Translations under genes and position numbers: made by a program
Part shown: one piece after another, positions 55,806 through 64,000 of the stretch
How positions within the stretch are numbered: the stretch's first letter is position 1
Layout of the letters: each line of letters opens with the position of its first letter
The notes under the pieces: generated by a model
What the model saw: the letters and a program-made list of their open reading frames with translations, nothing else
Databases searched by the model: none
What the model was told of the DNA's origin: nothing
Origin: Schizophyllum amplum
Taxonomy: Eukaryota > Basidiomycota > Agaricomycetes > Agaricales > Schizophyllaceae
DNA length: 64,000 bases
Reading direction: 5' to 3'
Assembly: GCA_007026445.1 (NCBI GenBank)
Contig: VDMD01000009.1
Span: 124,001 to 188,000, forward strand

Positions 55806-58800
55806 CTACACATCGTCCTCCCAATTATCGGGCACCTCTCCGGCCGCGGGGACAGGATCGGTTGGCGCCGACGCCTGTGGGGTGCGCGACGCGGCACGAG
55901 GGGGCGCAGCGGACAACGAGGCCGCCCCCGCAGAGGGCTGCGGGCCCGCCTTGGGTGCCTCGTGCGCGGGAGTTGCGGACCTGGGCGCAGGCGAGGCGAT
56001 GGGTGCAGGGGAGGCTACGGTGGCAGGTGGAGCAGCCGGCGCACGCCATGTCGGAGCGTTCGCCATCCTGAGATTCGCCAGCTTGCCCAAGCCAGCAGCC
56101 GGCGGTGCAGCGGTCACGGTCGCGTACAGCGACGGTGAAGGTATGCGGGTGTCTATACGGCGCAGGAGTTGAACACTGCAGATTCAAAGTGAGAAGGTGT
56201 TCGTAGCACGGTACAATAGGGGACGTACCTGGTGTGTGGCTCCTGGTCTATCATCCTCGTGTCCATCCTATACACGGCGGCAAGCTGAAGAGCACAAGAT
56301 CACCGTCAGTTATGGGCTCGCAGGGGACGTTCGAAATACGTACATCATGCACAAACTTCCGCCTCTCCGGCGGCATATGCGGCAGCACCTGCGTCTTCTT
56401 GTCCGACCCGATAAACCTGCAAGCAACATCAATCAACTTGGTCATCCCATACCTAAGCAAACCAAAACGCACTCCTTAAACGTCTTCTCCACGAGGGCGA
56501 CGAACTTTGGATTCGCCTTCCCGAAAGCGACGACCTCCTCCTTGTACTCCACGCGGTCCGCCGCCTTGGCTGCGTCCCCGGCAGGCGCGATCCCAAACGC
56601 GTCCGCCAGCCGCGCATTCCGCTTCGCTATCGCGCACTCATTCGTGCACTTGGGCGGAGCGCGCTCCTTCTTCACGCTACCGGTGCAGTTCCCACAGCGC
56701 ACGCTTTGCTTGTTGCGTCCACAGGGGCACGTCAGTGTCACCAACGCCTGGCACGGCGAGTCTTCGGGACACGCCGCTGGTGCATGACACGACTGCGTGC
56801 AGGGATGCTTGTCCGGCAGACTGGCAAAGTTCAGTCAGCTTTCTCGTCCAATAAGCCGGCCAAAAATCAATCACTTACCACAACTTCCTCGGCTTCCCGC
56901 ACACCGCCGTGCACTCGCCACATTCCCCGGCATGGCAGAGCCGCTCGCATTGGTGGAAACCGCAGCGCATGAGCTTCCCGCACGCCGTACCACAGTTGAC
57001 TTTCTCCCGCTCGAGCGAGCAGCGCACGTTCCGGACCTCTTTCTTCCCGCATGCGCACGACTTCGTGGTGAGGAAAGGGCACGGCGGGCAGCTGATCGTG
57101 TCGTCGTGGCATGTATGTTGCGTTCGCGGGTGCCCGCACGGCGGCGGGGGCATCGGGCATTGGTATGTGCACCGTATCTTGGTCCCGCAGGGTACTGGCG
57201 GGTCGAGCACCGTCCGGCCACAAAAGCAGATCATCTGGAAAGCAAGTTAGCTAGCTATGCAAACATGTTCTCTGGTAAAAGATGCTGACCTCCTCGAACG
57301 AGCTCCGCAAGCACGGTGGACACGGTCCCCTATGGTCGCGCTCCTCGCAGCGGTGATTCCCGCACGTCAGCGGCTTCCCGCACACGAGATCACACTCGTG
57401 AAGCCCGCCGCGCTCCTCGCCGACACCCATCTCCTCCATCGCGAGCGGTCTCCGCTTCTTGCCCTTGCTCTTCCCCAGCGCAGCGAGCGGGCAGCAGACG
57501 CGGTTGCACTGGTGTCGCCCGCACGCGCGCAGCGCTTGACACGGGCGGTCGCACAACAGGTCGCCCGCGGTGCTCGCGGTGGCCTCCGCGCATCGGATAC
57601 TCTTCGTCGTGAGCCCGCAGCGACATGGGCGTGTGATAGGCACGGCGCACGGAGGGCAATCTCCTGTGTGGCACTTGGATTCACACGGGTGGTCGCAGCC
57701 AGAGTGCGGCTTCGAGCACTTGCTGTCGCAAGTCGGTATGGGGTCGGAGCAAGTTGTGCGTGGGGGGAAATCCGAAGAGGGGTGCTGACCACACGGGCAG
57801 CGGGTGATGACTTCGGGCGAGAATGGGCATGAAGGGGCCGATCGCGACGGTGGGTGGCACGGCTTCTGGCACTTGTGGACACCGCAGTCGAATGAGCTGG
57901 TGGATCTAAGTAGAGGATAGTGGAAGTTAGACCTTCACGTACCGATCGCAAGTCTGCGCGCAGGCGAACCTGCCGAACCAGGTCTCGCCTCCCTCGATCT
58001 CACAAACCTCCGCCTCCCCGTCTCCGCACTTGACCTCCTTCTCCTCCTTCCCGCAGTAGCACTTGACGGTCTCCATGATCTCGCACGGGTCGCAATCTCC
58101 TTCGTGGCACGCCGACGCGCAGGTGTGCTTCCCGCAGCCGAGGCGGCGCCCACAGGTCTCGCCGCAAGATGCGAGGTTCACGGCGTTCGTCTGGCGCCCA
58201 GAGCAGCGGAAGGCAATCGCGCGCCGCCGCGGGCAGTAGCACTCTAGCTCAATGCGCACCTGGCATGGAGGGCACGGTCCAGGGTGGCAGGCCAGCGGAC
58301 ACGCGTGTCCACAGCCGCTGGGTCGCGCACGGGAGCACGGGCCCGCGCACGAATGCGGCGTCGCCAGTCGCGGGGGCTTGGGCTCTGGCGTCGTGCCACA
58401 GAAGCACCAGTAGCCGGGGGGCACGATCTCGCGCCTGCCCTGGCACCCCGGGCACCTCCAGTCGCCCGGCTTGTCCTGGTTGCGCGCGCGCCAGGCCTCG
58501 GCCATCTCCTTGACGCTCTTCGAGGCCCAGGAGCGGATGCACTTGAGGTGGAATGTCGTCCAGCAATACTGCGCCTCGCCTTCGGTGATAACGGGGATGT
58601 TGGGGGAACAGGACCAGGTGGGCTGGGCGGGGTGAATGGAGGAGAAGCAGATGGGGCAGTCGGGGTAGGGGGGCGTCTTGAGGGCGTGGATGAGGGTGGA
58701 TGTGAGATCGTCGGCGGGGGGCTCTACGAGTCGCTCCTTGGGGCGCGGGCGGGGCTTCGAGGGCGTCCCAGCGGACGTACCTTCTGGTGGTGCGGGTCGT

Positions 58801-59117
58801 GGCGGTCCTCCGCGACGTCGTCCGCCGCGATGAACGCCTCCCCCAGACGGGTCTACTCCACCAGCGTCGGAGGAGGCAGCGCCGTCGGCCTCCGAGAGCG
58901 CCGCCCTCGATCGGTTTCTCCTCGAAGGCTGCGCGCTCTCGGAAGAAACTGGACCTGGACCTGGACCCTGACGGCGACGCGGTCGACGCGGTCGATGACC
59001 GTCTTCGATGCCGGAGCCCGGCCGCGCTGGGTCTACAGCGGCGCTCCTGTTGTTGGGGTTCCTCCGCTTCGGGGCGGTGGTCGGTGTACGCGAGCTCTCT
59101 GCTGGTGGTCCTTCCAT
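55806..59117 (-). CDS. FAP1: NF-X1-type zinc finger protein with R3H domain (FAP1 orthologue)
   Basis: Seven exons (59117-57943, 57905-57290, 57234-56879, 56820-56473, 56416-56344, 56284-56229, 56175-55806) give about 997 residues. The basic, low-complexity N-terminus is followed by a RING/PHD-like C4HC3 finger (YPDCPICFSS ... CIRSWASKS ... WRCPGC, about residues 145-230). Eight or so NF-X1 repeats follow, such as CGHACPLACHPGPCPPC and CGKHTCASACHEGDCDPC. Then comes an R3H domain (PHMPPERRKFVHDLAAVYRM) and an Ala/Pro-rich tail ending NWEDDV. Yeast FAP1 binds FKBP12; animal NF-X1 is a DNA-binding RING protein. The transcript lies 267 bp upstream of SPC2 on the same strand. A dead 5' fragment of it is at 29550-30088. 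Confidence 0.9.
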
Positions 59118-60170
59118 GAATTACGTAGATGACAGTAGAAGGAGAGAAGTGAATGGGGCGGAAAACTTTAGTAGCAGTTATAGCTCTGGAGCGTCTGAGT
59201 CAGCTTGGAGTCAGCGCGCGTCGCCGTCGGCATCAACGATGAGCCGCTTAGACACTGCCTGTTCTGATGAAAATGTCACACTGCGTCACGACTTGCTCAA
59301 AACGCAGAAGTTTCTCAGGTCATCTTCAAGTCCACTCATGGCATTTACCTCGCGCTGCTGCGCTATATACTGGCTCGAAGATCTCAGCTGCTGCTATACC
59401 CCGGCGCCCAACTCCCGAGCGCGATCGAAAGTCAAACCGTGACCACGTGATCCGGAAACGTCCATAGTCACGTCTCATTGTTCTTTGTGACTACGTGACG
59501 ACCTGCCTTCGCCCACCGTGTTCTGCGGTCGACGTCCTGCTTTCTCGTACTTCCGCCATGTGTGAAAATAAACAAACCCTTCGGTGCTTCAATGTCAACG
59601 ATGCGACTACTCCTGCACCGTGCCCTGTCATGTCATACCCAGTCATTCGGCCCTCCTGGAAGATCAGCGAAGCGGCCGGCTGCTCTCCATAATCGAGGAG
59701 CGGAGTGTGATAGTTGCACCTTCGTACGCAAAGCAACATCTAGAAGGTGTCGATGGCGAGGTTGTGACACTACAGCAGCTTGACAACTTGACGTCGTGCG
59801 AACGACGATGAAGAGTCAGAAGAGCGCCTCGACTGCGAACATGCCGCGATTGCCTAACCCATCCGCAGCGGCAGATCGCTCGCCAGGCTCCAGCAGCGCC
59901 CGCAACGAGGGCACAGCAAACGACATCACGATCAGAAGCAGGCGGTCTGACAGCGTGCCCCCGAAGCCGATGAGGAGCATGGTGCCGCGCGCGGTGGCGG
60001 ATGTGCGCAGCGCTGAGCGCAGTCGTCGACGCCTGGGGGAAAGCCAATGTGGGGTTGAAGGAAGACTCTCGGGATGGTGGTTCTGGGTGAGGGTGCACAT
60101 CTAGTGCCCGTGCGCGCAAGCAGCATAGCCCAGTCGTCTGCCCATGCACCTTGCGTATATTTATTAGAAT
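59118..60170. other. Spacer between kinase and FAP1; partly shared with left kinase flank
   Basis: 59880-60149 resembles the reverse complement of 33480-33740, so it is the duplicated 3' flank of the kinase gene. Open frames here on either strand (for example 59796-60104 plus) are not kept open in the left copy. 59118-59700 should contain the FAP1 promoter; no distinctive element is seen. Confidence 0.55.
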
Positions 60171-62157
60171 TTAGGTGTATATATCATGTATCGTTGCGAT
60201 ATCATGCTCCTTCTTGATCAGTCCAAACTCTGCAATGCCAGACGCCCATGGAATTTCCCTGGAGAGGTCCGGAGGATAGTGTACCTCGCCCTCCTTTCCA
60301 GCCCAGTCAAAGTCGAGAAGTAGTATGCGCGCGTCCGCGTCGCCCTCGCCGTCCTTGATCAAAACATTTGGCATGCGGATATCACCGTGAACGTGTCCTG
60401 CGTTGTGCAAGATCCGAACAGTCGTAAAGAGGACTTCGCGCATTGCTGAGGCCGGTGCTTCCGGGAAGTGCTGCCCCTTGACGTACTCCATGACGACCAT
60501 CTTGCGCCCTTTGCAGCCGTGACGCTCGGGAGCGCTCTCCCAAATATTGCCATAGTAGAACAGTTTCGGGGCCTTGCCATGCGAGGCCAAGAGCTCGTGC
60601 ACTTCGACGCCGTAGCGCTCGACGAACTTGACGACAAAAATACGCTCTCCGTCGACGAGCGGTGGGTCGCCTGCCAAGTTGGCCTCTCCGGTCTTCTTCA
60701 ATTCGCGAGCGAGAAACGAAGCGCAGGACGAATCTGCACCCGGCTTCAAAGGTTGAACGTAACGAAAGTGGACTACGCCACTTTCGTCGGCATAGGACGT
60801 GGCTTGCGAGAAGTATATTGAGTTAGGCCCTCTTTTCGGTAGATCCGCGTAGTAGCTTGTAAGTTTGTGTATGGCTTGGCGAAGGGCGGAGAAGATGCGT
60901 GCGACTCGATATATGTGGCCAATATCGATGGCCCGACCGCCACCGATCCAGACGTAGTCGGTGAGGTGGTTGACAATCGTATGCGTGGTGATAACGGCAC
61001 CGAGAACGCAGACGTAAGCGCCGGCGATGGCCATAATGAATGAAGGGCATGAAGTCGCATTCGCCAGTTTCTGCGAAATGGACGTGAGTTGCAGGAGCAT
61101 GTCAAATCGTGGCGGACGCACCTGCGTTGACTTGGCACTCCAGTGTTGAAGGTATGAAAACTCGGCCTTGACGGCAGGGTCATCGCTAATGCCTAGTTCA
61201 GCCTTTTCCTCGACAATGACGAGGGTTGCGGGACCAGTGGGCTCCTCATTGCGAGTATACGTCCCGATGCAATCCCCCGCGCTTCTGTCCCCACTTGTGG
61301 TCTGGTGAAGAGTCACGTTCAGGAGATCAGTGAGAAGCGTATGCGTTGTCTCTGAGCGCTCAGTCTCAAGGGTCACCACCTGAGATGCGGCATCCATGAG
61401 CTTTTTTGTGGCGATGAGGATATCCTTGTCCAAGTGGTGGTTCAAGTCGCTCGTAATGGCGTTGAAGGTGGCGAACGCTGGGTGAAGGACTTCGATCGGA
61501 AGAGCAGCGGGATTAGGGTAGGAGCCACCATAACGACCATCGAGTAATGCCATCGACCCAGTTTGAATGGTCTTGTAGGCCTTCGGTTTGCTGCTGTTCG
61601 ATGGCGTCAGCGCCGGTGCATGTCGGAAGACGGACCGACGCTCTGCCAAAGGTTGAGCATACGACTGCATACGATAACGATGGGCACGCACTTTTCTCCA
61701 TCTCCTTCAACACGTCTGTCTCCTCCAAGTCCTCCCAGTCCTCCTGTCGCCGATGTCCCTTCCAGTACGCGAGAACCAACAGTGGCGTTTCTTGCCCGTG
61801 AACCCCACTGTATAAAGCTTTGCGCAGGTCCAAAAGCGACGTATTCCAAGACAGCAGGTCACAGACGACTCCTAAATTCCAATCTGCGTGTTCCATGCGC
61901 CCGCAGAATTCGGTTTCCGTGGTCATGAGCTCTTTGGGCTAGAAGGCCTCAATAAAAGAGAAAAGAGAAAGACATATACACCTTACCTTCCAGAGTTCTG
62001 CACGAATATCGACTGAAAGCGACAAATATCGGGAGATCTCGCCCAATAAGTCGTCCATGTCCACCATATTTGATGAGTGACGAACAGAGCGAGCGTAGAC
62101 ATTATCGCGCAAGTCATCTGTATAGACGATGAACCTCCACTTGAAGTTGTCGGTCAT
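60171..62157 (-). CDS. Crinkler-type header plus protein kinase, right copy (inverted)
   Basis: Exons 62157-61987, 61938-61692, 61642-61122 and 61070-60171 give about 612 residues. From exon 3 onward it is almost identical to the left copy (31481-33458), including kinase residues VVKF, HGDIRMPNVLI and LLLDFDWAGKEG. The first two exons have diverged much more (for example FKWRFIVYTDDLRDNVYAR against FQWRLIAYVDGTRETLYPV). Its header keeps the typical AELWK/PKEL turn of Crinkler headers, which is blurred in the left copy. Intron positions are the same in both, including the 51 nt in-frame intron (61121-61071). The role is inferred only from the family. Confidence 0.78.
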
Positions 62158-62575
62158 GGTGGTTGAACGTTGAGTGCTGACGTGACCCCAGAACTTAGAC
62201 TTCGCCTTTGTCCTGCTTTGTTGGCACGGCATGACGCACGCCGCCGGGCAAGCTTTATAAGTATCAGATTCCCTGGAGTCCCAGCCCCATCGCGTTCCTA
62301 AGCACGCATCCAAACGAATTCTGAGGCCTGCTGGCACGAAAGGCTAGTCTCCAAGGCAGACGTTCAGGGCACACGAAAGGCTCACGAGGACAGAGATTTC
62401 ATCGTCATCCCATGGGATTCATCTGGGATTCATATGGCTTTCGTCAAGAGAGACGATTTCTGCACACGGGGAACAATAGGTGGGGGCGCTTGCAGAAAAT
62501 TGTGCGCCTGCTTGAAAACCAGCTCTTAGTGACTGAGCGAAAGATCAACGTAACGGATGAGACTAGCGAACTGAG
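62158..62575. other. Promoter side of right kinase; no gene
   Basis: A/T-poor sequence without ORFs of note. A ttataag box at 62255-62261 (minus-strand CTTATAA) lies about 100 bp upstream of the kinase ATG and may be its TATA element. Confidence 0.45.
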
Positions 62576-63870
62576 TTAGACCGTTACATGCACATCCGCA
62601 GTATCTGGCTCTGTCCATCCCGCCTCCCCCAGTTCTACGTGCTCGTCCACATCCTGACCCGCCGCTGCCAAAGCCGCCTTCTCATCCACCACGTCTCCTT
62701 CTACATTGCCGTCGTCCTCGGCCTTCTCGATAAGCATCCCACGCTCGTGGATAACATGCCAACCGCGGTCCTTGACCTGTGTAACGCGTTAGAAAGAGCA
62801 GCGTGAGCTAGTCATCCGAACTGTGCCTAACTGCGCTCACAAGGGCCAACTGCGCACCTCAAGATTCTGCCCGCGCTGATCGCCTTCACCAGCTTGCCCT
62901 CATGTCGCGCATGCAGCACCCGACGGAACGAACGCGTGAGGAAAGTTAACATCGTCTGCAATGGCCATGCTGACGGTACTGACAGCACCACCTATATCGC
63001 AACACGTCAGATCTCGCATCCCTCGCTCGCGCGCGTGGAACGATACTCACATCAACGACCCTCAGATTCATCCCCTGCGCATTCAGCAACCGCGTCGCCC
63101 GAGTCTGTGACTCTGCATCTCTGTCGATCCCGTCAGCAGCGACCCCAACAATCCAGACGACGCCCAAAAAGCCCCACCATCCCAACACTGCCCCGCCACC
63201 CCAAGAAGAAGTCCACTCGCGTTTCCCCCATATACACCTCCAACGATATCCTCAGCAGCTCCCTCCTCAACCCCTCATACACAGTCTTCTTCCCTCGCGG
63301 CCCACGCCGCCCATATCGGGCCCAGGGAGTCACCCACGGACGCCTGCACCATCTTCGGCGGGACCACCTCGCCGCCTTAGGGCGCAGTAGATCTCCGCAA
63401 AGACCTCATCGCGCACATCGTGCACGAGAGCCTTGAGGGCCTGTTGGTGACGGCCGAACTGGAGAGGGAGGTGATTAGTAGGTTGCAGATGCTGAACAAA
63501 ATGTGACATCACACGCACCTTCCCATCCAGTATCGCGATCTCGACTGCAAACAGCGCTGTCCACTGCGACTGCGCCAGTCTCTCGCGCACGGCGGCGCAG
63601 TCCTACAAGTCGGACCACTACAGGAAGACGGCGGCCTTGAGCCGGTCTTGCTTCGTGCGCAATTCGGGTGCAGGAAGGAGACGTCATGACTGGTAGCGAA
63701 GGATCGTGCTGGGGAGAGATCGTGAGTATGAGGCATATCAGAAGCAAGAGTGATAAGACTCACCCTTCGCTTGCCATAACCGCAGGGTGCTGGTATCCCC
63801 CGCCGAGTCGTGCAGATTGTCGACAAGGATATTGGCGAGTCGTGAGCGTAGTTCCCGAATCTGTGTGAGG
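62576..63870 (-). pseudogene. VPS3/TGFBRAP1-like (Vps39-domain) gene, decayed, 5' part outside window
   Basis: In minus-strand order the blocks are: LRSRLANILVDNLHDSAGDT plus LRLWQAK (about 63860-63768), DRLKAAVFL then in-frame TAG, WSDL, TAG (about 63645-63605), ALFAVEIAILDGK, FGRHQQALKALVHDVRDEVF, then a one-base shift at about 63379 to GGEVVPPKMVQASVGDSLGP. A further shift near 63300 leads to YEGLRRELLRISLEVYMG, then TRATRLLNAQGMNLRVVD, MLTFLTRSFRRVLHARHEGK and HVIHER. The order and spacing match the C-terminal half of CORVET/TRAP1-type proteins, which tether endosomes. The terminal zinc-type cysteines are lost. Two stops and two frameshifts make it a pseudogene. Confidence 0.6.
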
Positions 63871-64000
63871 AAGGAAGTTAGTCACCAGTAGAGGGCTATA
63901 TAGGTGCAGCACTCCATTGGTGAGTAAGTTCACCGATCAACAGCGCCTTGATGCAACGATTCCATCAAGCCGACCCGTCTACAACTCCCTATAACGATAC

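Noticed and set aside
59796..60104. Plus-strand 102-codon ORF and minus-strand 161-codon ORF in the kinase 3' flank
   Set aside because: The homologous flank at 33480-33740 does not keep either frame open, so they are unlikely to be genes.

Overview
The window looks like nuclear DNA of an agaricomycete (mushroom-forming basidiomycete), probably a wood-decay type. It is GC-rich, its genes are cut by many 47-60 nt GT-AG introns with ATTGAC or CTGAC-like branch sites, and its gene families (perilipin-like lipid droplet protein, F-box-like protein, Crinkler-type kinases, HNH-like families, a Ngaro-type tyrosine-recombinase retrotransposon) fit that group. No rRNA, tRNA or CRISPR was found.

Region 1 (1-20543) is a head-to-tail duplication. 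Copy 1 (1-9639, starting before the window) and copy 2 (10874-20543) are separated by 1.2 kb that is single-copy here. Each copy carries, on the minus strand, arrays of short exon-like modules with splice signals and GC-rich hairpins, a conserved coding-like block, a spliced plus-strand ORF of unknown function, a pyrimidine-rich tract, and an unrecognised three-exon Ser/Pro-rich gene (9307-7427 and 20214-18205). The copies differ by whole-module gains and losses, minisatellite changes and frameshifts.

Region 2 (20.5-28.6 kb) is ordinary: a perilipin-like gene, a family-1 UDP-glycosyltransferase, and an F-box-like gene whose last ~55 codons are frameshifted.

Region 3 (29-41.5 kb) is accessory. 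It has a decayed fragment of the NF-X1 gene, a Crinkler-header/protein-kinase gene, and two tandem copies of a divergent gene pair. In each pair a minus gene (family A, HNH-like) and a plus gene (family B) share a ~430 bp promoter region. A and B share an exon and phase-1 intron position, so they look like ancient paralogues. A1, B1 and B2 read open; A2 has a frameshift.

Region 4 (42-51 kb) is mobile DNA: a frameshifted transposon-type gene (45080-42094), then a complete Ngaro-type retrotransposon (45821-50991, minus strand) with gag, RT-RNase H and tyrosine recombinase ORFs and identical split direct repeats in the order A1-ORFs-B1-A2-B2.

Region 5 (51.6-64 kb) is mostly core genes on the minus strand: a secreted FAD-linked oxidase, signal peptidase subunit SPC2, a full-length FAP1/NF-X1 gene, a second Crinkler-type kinase inverted relative to the first, and a decayed VPS3/TGFBRAP1-like gene running to the window edge. 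The kinase plus NF-X1 combination occurs at both 29-34 kb and 56-62 kb in rearranged order, which indicates segmental duplication with inversion.
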